A stretch of DNA of 64,000 nucleotides from contig NZ_BMNK01000028.1 of assembly GCF_014646515.1 (NCBI RefSeq), positions 1 through 64,000 of the forward strand, in the 5' to 3' direction. A program made the position numbers and the translations under genes. The notes beneath the pieces were generated by a model, which was not told the origin of the DNA, did no database searches, and worked only from the letters and a program-made list of their open reading frames with translations. Each line of letters opens with the position of its first letter. Position 1 is the first letter of the stretch. The DNA comes from Nonomuraea glycinis. GTDB taxonomy: Bacteria > Actinomycetota > Actinomycetes > Streptosporangiales > Streptosporangiaceae. Below, piece by piece: positions 43,142 through 53,385 of this stretch.

Positions 43142-43919
43142 CCTGGATCACCACCTTGTAGCGGATCGCCCGGGTGGCCGCCGCGCCGAGGCCGATCAGC
43201 GTCGCGGCCCAGAACGCCTGGAGGGCCAGGGTGTCCAGGAGGGGCGCCTTGCCGAGGTAGAGGTCGGCGGGCGCCTGGACCATGGCCGCCCAGGGCAGCG
43301 CCCTGGCCAGCTCGCCCAGCCACCCGGGGAAGATCGTCAGGGGCAGCATCATGCCGCTGAAGAACGTGGTGAGCACCATGGACACCACGCTGACGCCGCG
43401 GTCGTCGACCAGCCAGCAGACCGACAGCGCCACCAGATAGCGCCAGCCGAAGCTGGTCAGCACGGCGAGCAGGAGACCGGCGAGGAACCCCGCCCACCGC
43501 GTCACGCCGGTGGGCGTCACGATGCCGAACAGGACCGCGCCGAGCAGCATCGGCGGCAGGCCGCGGGCGAGGAGGAGGAAGGCGGCCCTGCCCAGGTCCT
43601 CGGCCAGCGACCAGAGCTGCAGCGGGGCGGGCCGGACGAGGTCGAGGGCGATGTCGCCGCTGCGGATGCGCTCGGGGATGGTCAGGCCGCCGCCGAAGAG
43701 CTGCATGGGCGCGATGAGCGCCTGGGTGATGAAGCAGAAGGTGATGGCGTCGGCGACGTCGTAGCCGGCCAGGCCGGGCCTGGCCTGCCACAGCGCGATG
43801 AGGATGTAGGCGCGCAGGATGCCGAACACGCTGTTGGTGAAGGCCCCGGCGAGCGCTCCGGCGAGGTAGGTGGCATGTTTGCGGAAGCCGTACCGGACGA
43901 GCTGGGCGTAGAGCGAGAT
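43134..43919 (-). CDS. ABC-2 permease, PF06182 type, apparently with an ATC start
   Basis: The protein reads SLYAQLVRYGFRKHATYLAG after its first codon, the usual start of this family, and has ERIRSGDIALDLVRPAPLQL and GMMLPLTIFPGWLGELARAL. No ATG, GTG or TTG precedes this in frame except a TTG at 44033, which would add 38 non-conserved residues. GGAGG lies nine bases before an ATC at 43919, which would give 261 residues, close to the partner's 262. I therefore propose ATC as the start. The downstream end overlaps the next gene. Confidence 0.8.
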   Translation of the reverse strand: MSLYAQLVRYGFRKHATYLAGALAGAFTNSVFGILRAYILIALWQARPGLAGYDVADAITFCFITQALIAPMQLFGGGLTIPERIRSGDIALDLVRPAPLQLWSLAEDLGRAAFLLLARGLPPMLLGAVLFGIVTPTGVTRWAGFLAGLLLAVLTSFGWRYLVALSVCWLVDDRGVSVVSMVLTTFFSGMMLPLTIFPGWLGELARALPWAAMVQAPADLYLGKAPLLDTLALQAFWAATLIGLGAAATRAIRYKVVIQGG

Positions 43920-44101
43920 GGTGTGCGGCCTCCGTTCTGTACGGGCATGGTCACCGACCGTGTCCGGGCCCGTGCACGGGCGTGCTGGAAAAGGCAGCCT
44001 GGGATTATCCGGGGTCCGGCGGGTGGGGCGCAACGTATATGACGCACCTACCGACGGGTAGATCGGCGGTCTACTGGGCAGGACATCTAGGGAGGACCTA
44101 T

Positions 44102-45082
44102 ATGCACCTGGACAGGGACGTCACACCGGACTACCCGATGAGCTGGCAGGCCCGAGCGCTCACCGGTCTGATGCACGGCACCTTCAAGCCCGCCTCGCAC
44201 CTGCTGCTGCGCCATTCCCTCGCGCTCGACGCCGCCGCCCGCCTCGGTGAGCTGGTCAAACTGGTGCCGGTGGGCACACCCGAGCACGTACGGGTGGCGC
44301 CCGCGGCCTTCTCCGCGTGCGACGGCGAGTGGCTGCGCGCCGGTCGGCGGCTCGACGAGGGCAAGGTGCTGCTCTACCTGCACGGCGGCGGCTACTTCTC
44401 CTGCTCGCCCAGGACACACCGGTCCATCACCTGGCGGCTGTCGGTGGTGGCCCGCCGTCCGGTGCTCGCCCTGGACTACCGCCAGGGCCCGGTGCACAAC
44501 CTCGCCGACTCCCTCGCCGACGCGCTGGACGCCTACGACTGCCTGCTGGAGCGCGGGTACGACGCCTCCGACGTGATCATCGCGGGCGACTCGGCGGGCG
44601 GCCATCTGACCCTGGCGACCCTCCTGGCGTTGCGCGACCGGAGCCTTCCGCTGCCGGCGGCGGCCATCTGCCTGTCCCCGTGGGCCGACCTGACCGACCA
44701 TCCCCGGCGTGACAACCGCTGGCAGGACCCCATGCTCGCGGCCGGGCGGGTGCGCTGGCTGGCCCGCCGCTGGACCTCCGGCCTGGACCCGTGCGACCCC
44801 CTGGTGTCGCCGGTGCTCGGCGACTTCACCGGACTGCCGCCGCTGATGATCGTCACCGGGTCGACCGAGGTGCTCAGGGACGAGGCGCACCGCGTCGCCG
44901 TCCGTGCCCGGGAGGGCGGGGTGCCGGTCACCTACGAGGAGTGGCCGCGCATGCCGCACGTCTTCCCGATCCTGGCCGACGTGCTGCCGGAGGCACGGCT
45001 GGCCTTCCGGCACATGGCCGGCTTCCTGGCCGTCGCGGCGGGGGTGGAGGGGCCGGTGACGGAGGGAGAGGTCGCGGCCTGA
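44102..45082 (+). CDS. Alpha/beta hydrolase, hormone-sensitive-lipase type
   Basis: The 326-residue esterase/lipase has the HSL oxyanion motif YLHGGGYFSCS, the nucleophile elbow IIAGDSAGGHLTL, and catalytic Asp and His near TGSTEVLRDE and PRMPHVFP. GGGAGGA precedes the ATG at 44102. It is divergent from the ABC exporter and ends one base before the converging acyltransferase gene. The substrate is not known. Confidence 0.9.
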   Translation: MHLDRDVTPDYPMSWQARALTGLMHGTFKPASHLLLRHSLALDAAARLGELVKLVPVGTPEHVRVAPAAFSACDGEWLRAGRRLDEGKVLLYLHGGGYFSCSPRTHRSITWRLSVVARRPVLALDYRQGPVHNLADSLADALDAYDCLLERGYDASDVIIAGDSAGGHLTLATLLALRDRSLPLPAAAICLSPWADLTDHPRRDNRWQDPMLAAGRVRWLARRWTSGLDPCDPLVSPVLGDFTGLPPLMIVTGSTEVLRDEAHRVAVRAREGGVPVTYEEWPRMPHVFPILADVLPEARLAFRHMAGFLAVAAGVEGPVTEGEVAA

Positions 45083-46342
45083 TCAGCGCATGCCGAACAG
45101 GAAGCGGGTCACCCGGGTACGCCTTACCAGGACGTCGTAGGCGGCGAAGGTGAGGGCGAGTGAGGCGGCGACGATGAGCGCGAACTTCACCGCGACGGGC
45201 GCGCTCCAGCCGACCACGAGGTAGGCGACGCCGACGACGATCGGCTGGTGCAGGATGTAGACCGGCAGCACCGCGGCGGCCAGATAGCCGTACATCCGGC
45301 GCGGCCGCTTGTCCTGCTCGCTGCTTCCCGTTCCGGCTTCCTCGGTGGCTTTCTCGGCGGTGGGTGCGGGGCGGCGGCGGTCGAGCAGGCCGAGGATCGC
45401 GACCAGCCAGCACCAACCGGCCGAGCCGTACAAGGTGCGGGCGATGATCGCCAGCGCCGACAGGTCCATGAACGGGTCGGCGCCGGGCGTCTCGGCCGCG
45501 ATCAGGAACAGCGGGGTTCCGGCCCCGACCAGGGCGACCCCGAGCACCGCCGCCACCACCGCGTCGCGGCGCATCGCCGCGCGCAGTCGCGGGTCGGCCG
45601 CGAGCGCGAACCCGAACAGGAAGAACAGCAGGTACGCCCACCGGCTCCAGCCGCCGTAGTCCTCCTCCACCCCCAGCAGGGCGGAGACGATGGCGAGCGG
45701 CGCGGCGGGCAGCAGCAGCACCGAGCCGCGCCGCCGGGTCGCCGAGACCACCCCGTCGCGGATCCGCCGGCCGAGACCGGGCGGCACCCGGCGGGCGAGC
45801 GCCGCCAGCAGCAGCGAGTAGACCAGCAACAGCACCACGAACCAGAGGTGGCCGGTCTCGTAGAAGGTGCCCTGCACGATGAACGGGAACTCCGACGGCT
45901 CCAGCCGTACCTCGAAGAAGTGCGGCCAGAACCGTAAGTAGGAATCGTGGTAGGCGGGGTCGGCCCGCAGCCGCAGCCACTGCGGGAACGGCAGCAGCAC
46001 GAGCGTGGCGAACACCAGCGGGACGCCGAGCCGTCGTAACCGCTCCACCGCGAAGCCGCCCGCGCCCCTGCGGCGCAGCGAGTGCCACGCGCCGAGACCG
46101 GACACCAGGAACAGCAGCGGCATCGCCCAGACGACGCAGAGCGCGGCGAAGATCGTGGTGAGCTCGGTGGTCTCCGCGTTCGTCACGTAGAAGTCGCCGC
46201 CCGGCTCGAAGACCAGCGAGGAGTGGAAGAAGACCAGACCGACCACCACCAGGGCCCGCAGCGCGTCGAGCTCCGGCCGCCGCTCGCCGCGGGGAGAGGG
46301 CTGCGCCGTCACCGTCTGCCTCCGATCCCTCAGGCTGATCAT
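45083..46342 (-). CDS. Acyltransferase-3-family membrane protein
   Basis: The 419-residue protein has ten or so membrane spans and acyltransferase-3 features: RRPELDALRALVVVGLVFFH at the start with the typical R/E/D, FLVSGLGAWHSLRRRG and ETGHLWFVVLLLVY. Such enzymes transfer acyl groups to sugars, lipids or antibiotics at the membrane. The stop abuts the stop of the hydrolase gene with no spare base. Confidence 0.87.
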   Translation of the reverse strand: MISLRDRRQTVTAQPSPRGERRPELDALRALVVVGLVFFHSSLVFEPGGDFYVTNAETTELTTIFAALCVVWAMPLLFLVSGLGAWHSLRRRGAGGFAVERLRRLGVPLVFATLVLLPFPQWLRLRADPAYHDSYLRFWPHFFEVRLEPSEFPFIVQGTFYETGHLWFVVLLLVYSLLLAALARRVPPGLGRRIRDGVVSATRRRGSVLLLPAAPLAIVSALLGVEEDYGGWSRWAYLLFFLFGFALAADPRLRAAMRRDAVVAAVLGVALVGAGTPLFLIAAETPGADPFMDLSALAIIARTLYGSAGWCWLVAILGLLDRRRPAPTAEKATEEAGTGSSEQDKRPRRMYGYLAAAVLPVYILHQPIVVGVAYLVVGWSAPVAVKFALIVAASLALTFAAYDVLVRRTRVTRFLFGMR

Positions 46343-46450
46343 TCTGCTGGCTGCCGGACGAGGGCGCCAGGTTCACCATGAATCAGCCACAAGGGCGTGG
46401 GAAGGGGGAGATTTCAGGTCGCGTCAGCGATCTGCTGCGCAGAGCATGTA

Positions 46451-46468
46451 AGTTAGGTATACCTAACT
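46451..46468. promoter_or_regulatory. Iron box (DtxR/IdeR-like) before the siderophore-interacting protein
   Basis: AGTTAGGTATACCTAACT is a perfect 18-base palindrome with the TTAGGT/ACCTAA half-sites of iron repressors. It lies just before the ribosome-binding site of the gene at 46483. It is the second such box in this window. Confidence 0.75.
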
Positions 46469-46482
46469 GAGGAGTCGCCCGT

Positions 46483-47319
46483 ATGGCTGAGAAGCCAAGG
46501 GATCACCATAGAGGCGTGGTGCTGCGCACCGAGCGTATCTCGCCGCATATGATCCGGGTCATCGTCGGAGGTGACGGCCTGCGCGACTTCGCCACCACCT
46601 CCGACTTCACCGACCACTACGTGAAAGTCGTGTTCCCGCACGAGGGGGTCGACTACCCCCAGCCCTTCAGCGTCCAGCACGTGCGCGAGACCATGCCGCG
46701 CGAGTTGTGGCCACGCCTGCGCACCTACACCGTGCGGGCCTGGGACCCCGACATCCGGGAGTTGACGCTCGACTTCGTCTACCACGGCGACGAGGGCCTG
46801 GCCGGTCCCTGGGCCGCCCGCGCGATGCCGGGTGAGGAGATCCTCATGCTCGGCCCCGGCGGCGGTTACGCCCCGGACCCCGAGGCCGACTGGCACCTGC
46901 TCGTCGGCGACGAGAGCGCGCTGCCGGCCATCGCCGCTTCCTTGGAGGCGATGCCGGACGGGGCCAGGGCGCACGCGTTCGTCGAGGTGGAGGGGCCCGC
47001 GGAGGAGATCAAGGTCAGGACGTACGGCGACGTGCACCTCACCTGGCTCTACCGCCGTGGCCGCCGGGTCGGCGAGGCGCTGGTCGAAGCGGTGCGCGAG
47101 CTCGACCTGCCGGGCGGCGACGTGCAGGCGTTCGTGCACGGGGAGGCGGGCTTCGTCAAGGAGCTCCGGCGCCTGCTGCGGGTGGAGGCCGGGGTGCCGA
47201 TGGCACGGCTGTCCATCTCCGGCTACTGGCGGCTCGGGGTGGACGACGAGGGCTGGCGGGCGGTCAAGAGGGACTGGAACCGGCAGGTCGAGACCGAAGA
47301 GGCCGTCGAACTCGGCTGA
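46483..47319 (+). CDS. Siderophore-interacting protein (ViuB/FAD-dependent ferric reductase)
   Basis: The 278-residue flavoprotein should release iron from ferric siderophores. The FAD domain has LRTYTVRAWDP and AGPWAARAMPGEEILMLGPG, and the reductase half has LLVGDESALPAIAASLEAM and VQAFVHGEAGFVKELRRLLR, then ISGYWRLGVDDEGWR. The GAG-containing ribosome site is immediately after the iron box. No siderophore biosynthesis or uptake genes adjoin it. Confidence 0.92.
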   Translation: MAEKPRDHHRGVVLRTERISPHMIRVIVGGDGLRDFATTSDFTDHYVKVVFPHEGVDYPQPFSVQHVRETMPRELWPRLRTYTVRAWDPDIRELTLDFVYHGDEGLAGPWAARAMPGEEILMLGPGGGYAPDPEADWHLLVGDESALPAIAASLEAMPDGARAHAFVEVEGPAEEIKVRTYGDVHLTWLYRRGRRVGEALVEAVRELDLPGGDVQAFVHGEAGFVKELRRLLRVEAGVPMARLSISGYWRLGVDDEGWRAVKRDWNRQVETEEAVELG

Positions 47320-47380
47320 GTCCGGCCGTGGGCGGCCGGTGCTCACGGCTTCTGTAGGCTCTGGCCATGCCAGGTGACAG

Positions 47381-48037
47381 GTGACGATCAGGCTCGTCAT
47401 CGCGGACGATCATGCCATGATCAGGGCGGGTTTACGGCTGGTCGTGGAGAACGCGCTCGGGGTGGACGTGGTCGGCGAGGCCGCGGACGGGGTCGAGGCC
47501 GTCGCCGTGGCCAGGCGGGAGCGGCCGGACGTGCTGCTGCTCGACATCGCGATGCCGCGCATGGACGGCTTGGACGCCGCCAGGATGCTGCTCGGGGACC
47601 CCGACCCGCCGAGGATCGTGATGCTGACGACGTTCGGCAGCGACGCGAACCTGCACCTCGCACTGCGTACCGGCGTCCATGGCTTCCTGCTGAAGAGCTC
47701 GCCGCCCGAGCACCTCATCGAGGCGATGCGGGTGGCGGCGGCGGGTGACGCGCTGATCGACCCCGCGGTCACCCTGCGGGTCATCGCCTCCTTCGCCGCG
47801 CAGCCCGTGCTCGCGCCGCCGCCGGAGCTGGCCGCCCTCACCGCGCGTGAGCTGGACGTGCTGCTCCTGCTCGCGCGCGGCCTGTCCAACCGGGAGATCG
47901 CGGCGGCGGCCGGGGTCGGCGAGGTGACGATCAGGAGCCATGTCACCCAGATCTTGCGCAAACTGGGCGTACGGGACCGCCTCCAGGCGGTGGTGCTCGC
48001 CTACGAGTGCGGCATCGTACGTCCCGGTGGGGTGTGA
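47381..48037 (+). CDS. NarL/LuxR-family response regulator
   Basis: The 218-residue regulator has a receiver (VIADDHAMIRAGLRLVVEN, Asp in LLLDIAMPRMDG, Lys in LLKSSPPEHL) and a LuxR helix-turn-helix (LTARELDVLLLLARGLSNRE, VTIRSHVTQILRKLGV). The start is the GTG at 47381. Its TGA overlaps the kinase ATG. The receiver is well conserved. Confidence 0.92.
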   Translation: MTIRLVIADDHAMIRAGLRLVVENALGVDVVGEAADGVEAVAVARRERPDVLLLDIAMPRMDGLDAARMLLGDPDPPRIVMLTTFGSDANLHLALRTGVHGFLLKSSPPEHLIEAMRVAAAGDALIDPAVTLRVIASFAAQPVLAPPPELAALTARELDVLLLLARGLSNREIAAAAGVGEVTIRSHVTQILRKLGVRDRLQAVVLAYECGIVRPGGV

Positions 48038-49248
48038 TGCCGCACGGCGGCTGGCGGCCGAGCCGGCTGGACCTGCTGCTCGCGCTCGCCGTGATGGTCG
48101 CCGGGCAGGTCGAGTCGTTCGGGCGGCAGGGCATCGAGCCGGGCCAAATCCGCCATCCGGTGCCGCTCGCCGCCGGTGCGGTCGCCGCCGGGGTGCTGCT
48201 GCTGTTGCGGCGCAGGTTCCCGATGAGCATGCTGATCGGGTTGCTGGTGGTCGGCATCGGGGTGCGGGAGGTCACGGACGCGGGCTATTACGCCGCGTGG
48301 CACTTCTACTCCACGCTCATCCTGGTGCACACCGTGGCCAGTGCGGCGGAGCTGCGGAGCCGGCGGGGGCTGGCCGGGCTGGGCTGCGTGCTGCTTTCCT
48401 ACGCCTATTTGCAGACATTTCAGCATAATGACGTAGCGGAAGTGCTGATCAGCGCCGTCTTCGTCGGCGTCGCGTACACCAGCGGCATTCTGCTGCGCCG
48501 CCAGATCGATCGCACCCTGCGCCTCGCCAGGCAGGCCGCCCGGCTGGAGGCCGGGCGCGAGGAACGCGCCCGGCAGGCGGTGGCCGGGGAACGGGCGAGG
48601 ATCGCCCGGGAGTTGCACGACATCGTCTCGCACAACGTCAGCCTGATGACCTTGCACACGGGCGGTGTACGGATGATGCTCGGCGACGATCCCGGCCACG
48701 AGCGCGAACGTGCGCTGCTGACCGGAGTCGAGCGGGCCGGCCGTGAGGCGATCGAGGAGCTCAGGCTGATGCTGGGCATGTTGCGTGCCCCCGGCGGCAC
48801 GGGTGCCGAGCCGTACCCGGCCGGGCTGGACCGGCTGGACGCCCTGGTCGCGCAGGTCGAGGAGGCCGGTCCGGCCGTGCGCACGCGGGTCGAGGGCGAG
48901 GCCCGGCCGTTGCCGCCGGGGCTCGACCTGTCGGCGTACCGGGTGATCCAGGAGGCGCTGACCAACGCGTTGAAGCACGCGCGGGCCACGCGGATCGACG
49001 TCACCGTCACCCATTCCCCTGCGGCCGTAACCGTGGAGATCACCAACGACGGCCCACCCAGCGGCCCACTCAGCGGCCCGCCCAGCGGCGCGAAGTCCGG
49101 CCCGGGCGGCGGTCTGGGGGACGGTGGCGAGGGCGGGCATGGACTGATCGGGATGCGTGAGCGGGTCGCGATGCACGGCGGCGAGCTGTCCGCCGGGCCC
49201 GTGCCGGGCGGCGGTTACCGGGTGCGCGCCAGGTTCCCGCTCGGCTGA
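48037..49248 (+). CDS. Histidine kinase, NarX/DesK type (HisKA_3)
   Basis: A 403-residue kinase with four or five N-terminal membrane spans and no extracytoplasmic sensor domain. HisKA_3 has ERARIARELHDIVSHNVSLM with the phospho-His; the ATPase has YRVIQEALTNALKHARATRI and GGHGLIGMRERVAMHGGEL. A Gly/Pro/Ser repeat (PPSGPLSGPPSGAKSGPGGG) lies within the ATPase lid. The ATG at 48037 overlaps the regulator stop. Its end overlaps the converging membrane-protein gene. Confidence 0.9.
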   Translation: MPHGGWRPSRLDLLLALAVMVAGQVESFGRQGIEPGQIRHPVPLAAGAVAAGVLLLLRRRFPMSMLIGLLVVGIGVREVTDAGYYAAWHFYSTLILVHTVASAAELRSRRGLAGLGCVLLSYAYLQTFQHNDVAEVLISAVFVGVAYTSGILLRRQIDRTLRLARQAARLEAGREERARQAVAGERARIARELHDIVSHNVSLMTLHTGGVRMMLGDDPGHERERALLTGVERAGREAIEELRLMLGMLRAPGGTGAEPYPAGLDRLDALVAQVEEAGPAVRTRVEGEARPLPPGLDLSAYRVIQEALTNALKHARATRIDVTVTHSPAAVTVEITNDGPPSGPLSGPPSGAKSGPGGGLGDGGEGGHGLIGMRERVAMHGGELSAGPVPGGGYRVRARFPLG

Positions 49249-49910
49249 GCCTGCGCCGGCGGCCCTTCGCCCGCCCAGGCGGCGTCGCTCATCCGTACGA
49301 TGCGCAGGCCGATGACCCCGGCCCCGGCCAGGTACAGCAGTCCGCCGACGACCGTGCCGATCGGGAAGACCGGCGCCCCGAAGATGCCCGCGACCATCGC
49401 GAACGGGGACCACCACGGCGCCTGGCGGCCGTACGCCAGGACGAGTCCGAGCACGAACAGGCCGAGGATCCCGGCGAAGCCGGGGAGCTGGAACCCGAAC
49501 ACCGCCCCCGGGTCGGTGAACGCCTCGTCGGCGAGCGCGGCCCCCTGCACGGGCGGCAGCGAGCGCTCCAGACGGGAGTAGAAGAAGTCGCCGAGCATCA
49601 GCGCGGAGAAGTTCACCACGCCGAGCAGCGCGAGCCCGCCCGCGAGGTGGCCGAGGAGCACCCCGCGGCGGCGGACCAGGTGGATCATGCCGATGATGCC
49701 CGGGATCAGCAACACCCAGCTCCAGTGCAGGATCGCCGCGCTGACCGACACCTGCTCCAGGTAGCGCCCGTAGACGCCGGTCGTGTCACCGCCGCCCTGC
49801 CGCAGCGCGGGGTCTGTGACGACACCCGCGATGTACGCGATCGGCGCGGCGATGAGGCATGCCCCGGCGGCGAGCCTGCGAAAACGGATGGGATCTGACA
49901 ACAGCGACAT
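49215..49910 (-). CDS. Six-span membrane protein (hypothetical)
   Basis: The 231-residue protein has six hydrophobic segments and no signal peptide. It begins MSLLSDPIRFRRLAAGACLI and has GGDTTGVYGRYLEQVSVSAA in the first loop. Similar proteins are annotated as DUF4386-like or hypothetical membrane proteins in actinomycetes. AGGGGAC precedes the ATG at 49910. It overlaps the converging kinase gene by 34 bases. Confidence 0.7.
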   Translation of the reverse strand: MSLLSDPIRFRRLAAGACLIAAPIAYIAGVVTDPALRQGGGDTTGVYGRYLEQVSVSAAILHWSWVLLIPGIIGMIHLVRRRGVLLGHLAGGLALLGVVNFSALMLGDFFYSRLERSLPPVQGAALADEAFTDPGAVFGFQLPGFAGILGLFVLGLVLAYGRQAPWWSPFAMVAGIFGAPVFPIGTVVGGLLYLAGAGVIGLRIVRMSDAAWAGEGPPAQAQPSGNLARTR

Positions 49911-50129
49911 GGTGTCCCCTTGCTGGGCCGGTGATGTCGACGAAGCGTAGAAACGCCCGGTCTCCTCGGTCATCAGCCGCCCGGCCGACCCTCTCTCCTG
50001 CAAAGCGCTGGGTCCAGGGATCGCCCGCAGCCGTACCCACCTTTTTGTGGGTACTTGTCGGTAGGTCGGGGCGGCCCGAAGCTTGGTCGCGGAGGTCGTC
50101 GGAGCCAGAGGGAGGAGATCGGCGGTGCG

Positions 50130-50480
50130 TCAGGAGACCGGCTGGGACGCGGCCAGCTTCTCCAGGCGGCGATGGCCCCAGTCGGACAGCGGCGCCAGCG
50201 CCTCGGAGAGCTCACGGCCGAACCCGGTCAGGGAGTATTCCGTCCGCAGCGGAAGCACGTCGTACACCTCGCGGTGGACCAGCCCGTCGGCCTCCATCTC
50301 GCGCAGCGTCTGAGTCAGCACCTTCTCGGTGAGGCCGGGGAGTTGACGGCGCAGCTCACCGGGGCGGCGCGGACCGGACTCCAGCAGCCAGAGCAGGATC
50401 GACTTCCACTTGCCGTCGATCACGGCGATGGCGGCGGTCACTCCGCAGAGGTTCGGGTCCTGGGCGCGGCTGCGTGTCAT
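50130..50480 (-). CDS. HxlR-family transcriptional regulator
   Basis: A 116-residue winged-helix protein with the HxlR pattern: an N-terminal Cys in PNLCGVTAAIAVIDGKWK, then LLWLLESGPRRPGELRRQLP, LTEKVLTQTLREMEADGLVH and PLRTEYSLTGFGRELS. The Cys can serve as a redox or aldehyde sensor in relatives. It is divergent from the imine-reductase-like gene and is its likely regulator. Confidence 0.9.
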   Translation of the reverse strand: MTRSRAQDPNLCGVTAAIAVIDGKWKSILLWLLESGPRRPGELRRQLPGLTEKVLTQTLREMEADGLVHREVYDVLPLRTEYSLTGFGRELSEALAPLSDWGHRRLEKLAASQPVS

Positions 50481-50551
50481 CTGTCATCCGATTCATCGGT
50501 ACGGGTTGCGCGTCATTTCATGTGATTTGTGGATATTAAGGAGTTTAAGCA

Positions 50552-51439
50552 ATGACCTCGTACACAGAACGATCCGCCGTGACGGTGCTCGGCCTGGGGC
50601 CGATGGGCCGGGCCCTCGCCGGGGCCTTTCTGGACGCCGGGGTGCGGACCACGGTCTGGAACCGTACGCCGGGCAAGGACCGGGAGTTGGTCGAGAGAGG
50701 CGCGGTGGGCGCCCGATCAGCCGAGGAGGCGGTCGCCGCGAGCGGGCTGACCGTCATCTGCGTGGTGAACTACGACGCGGCGGACGCCGTACTGCGTCGT
50801 GCCGAGGTCACCGACGCGCTCAAGGGGCGCACGGTGGTGAACCTGACCGCCGACATCCCCGAGCGGGCCCGGGACAGCGCGGCCTGGGCGGCCGAGCACG
50901 GCATCGGCTACCTGGACGGTGCGATCATGACGCCGAACACGACCATCGGCACCCCGGACGCGGTGTTCCTGCACAGCGGCCCGGAGGAGCTCTACCAGGA
51001 GCACCGGCCGGTGCTGGACGCCCTGGGCGGCGCCCACACCCACCTGGGTGCGGACATCGGCCGGGCGGCGGCGTACGACATCGCCCTGCTGGACATCTTC
51101 TGGACCGCCATGGCGGGCTACGCGCACGCGCTGGCCGTGGCGGGAGCCGAGGGGATCAGCGCGCGGGAGCTGGCGCCGTTCGCGCAGGGCATCGGCGCGA
51201 TCCTGCCGCCGATCTTCGCGGAGACCGCGGACGAGGTGGACAGCGGCCGGTTCTCCGGTGCGGACAACCCGATCACCTCGGCGGCCTCGTCCATGGCGCA
51301 CATCGTGCACGCCTCGGAAGCCCATGGCATCGACGCGGGCGTGATGCGCGCGGCCGAAGGCCTGGCGCGCCGGGCCATCGGCCGGGGTCACGGCCAGGAC
51401 GGTTTCATCCGGATCACTGACGTTCTGAAGCCCCGCTGA
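50552..51439 (+). CDS. Imine-reductase-like NAD(P)-dependent oxidoreductase
   Basis: A 295-residue member of the 6-phosphogluconate-dehydrogenase/hydroxyisobutyrate-dehydrogenase superfamily. The NADP motif is GLGPMGRALAGAFLDAGVRT, followed by VWNRTPGKD with the Arg typical of NADP use. The C-terminal helical half resembles imine reductases (DIALLDIFWTAMAGYAHALA). It is divergent from an HxlR regulator, with AAGGAG before the ATG. The natural substrate is unknown. Confidence 0.82.
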   Translation: MTSYTERSAVTVLGLGPMGRALAGAFLDAGVRTTVWNRTPGKDRELVERGAVGARSAEEAVAASGLTVICVVNYDAADAVLRRAEVTDALKGRTVVNLTADIPERARDSAAWAAEHGIGYLDGAIMTPNTTIGTPDAVFLHSGPEELYQEHRPVLDALGGAHTHLGADIGRAAAYDIALLDIFWTAMAGYAHALAVAGAEGISARELAPFAQGIGAILPPIFAETADEVDSGRFSGADNPITSAASSMAHIVHASEAHGIDAGVMRAAEGLARRAIGRGHGQDGFIRITDVLKPR

Positions 51440-51511
51440 GAAGCAGGGTGGCCGCGCCAGGCCCGGGTGAGAGGAGGAGTGGCCGCAGGGGCCGGGGCTG
51501 AGCAGAAAGGT

Positions 51512-51545
51512 GGCCGCGCCAGGCCGGGGACTGCCTGGCGCGGCC
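51512..51545. terminator. Hairpin between the imine-reductase-like gene and aceA
   Basis: GGCCGCGCCAGGC pairs perfectly with GCCTGGCGCGGCC around an 8-base loop, in the 199-base gap between converging genes. Copies of the left arm also lie at about 51450, so the gap is repeat-rich. Confidence 0.7.
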
Positions 51546-51638
51546 GTCGCCGGGGGAACCTTCCCATGCCCTGGAGGTGGCCGGCGAGATCGGGGGCCCG
51601 CTCCGGCCGGAGCGGGCTCGGGTGGGCGTCAGGGCGGC

Positions 51639-52925
<1,287 letters not shown>

Positions 52926-53385
52926 CGGTCACTCCTTTTCGTCCCCTGGGGCTTGTTGCCGAGTCTCTGCCCTGCCGTACCCCACCACATAGCCCCCTAG
53001 AACCAGAAAAATCGCCATTTTTCCACTATTGCTAACCCAGCTCGCGTGTTCACCTGAGAAGAAATTAGAAATTTTCCCGATGGACTAGACCAATGTCAGC
53101 GGCGGAAAGCCGGATCCCCGCTTGGGCGGACGACGGCTGCGCCTGTGCCTCGCTCACCACTGGCATGGGCCGATCTGATCGCCACCGCGGTCACCCGCCT
53201 GCAGATGCTGCCGGCACCCGAAACCAAGCCGGTCGACCCCGCTGCGCAACCCCACCGACTTCACGAGAGATCGAGGCTGGTTGAGCTTCGGTACAGACAC
53301 GACCATAGGGACAAGAAGAATTTCCGCACCTCTGGATCACCGTGGACAGGGCTCATTCAGTCCCATCGGCGGAAGGTGTCATGCC
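52926..53385. other. 460-base gap before the LAL regulator
   Basis: This holds the aceA promoter (an AT-rich stretch at 53000-53080 with the inverted repeat at 53006) and the leader of the LAL gene. A frame from about 53145 reads PLAWADLIATAVTRLQMLPA and could be a gene remnant, but it has no good start or ribosome site. I do not annotate it. Confidence 0.5.
53006..53023. promoter_or_regulatory. Probable RamB-type operator before aceA
   Basis: GAAAAATCGCCATTTTTC has perfect 7-base arms around CGCC. It has the same size and form as GAAAATAGGCGGATTTTC before the RamB-type gene at 58455. Confidence 0.55.

Noticed and set aside
53145..53300. Short frame beginning PLAWADLIATAVTRLQ before the LAL gene
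   Set aside because: It has no convincing start, ribosome site or family, so I treat it as intergenic or at most a remnant.
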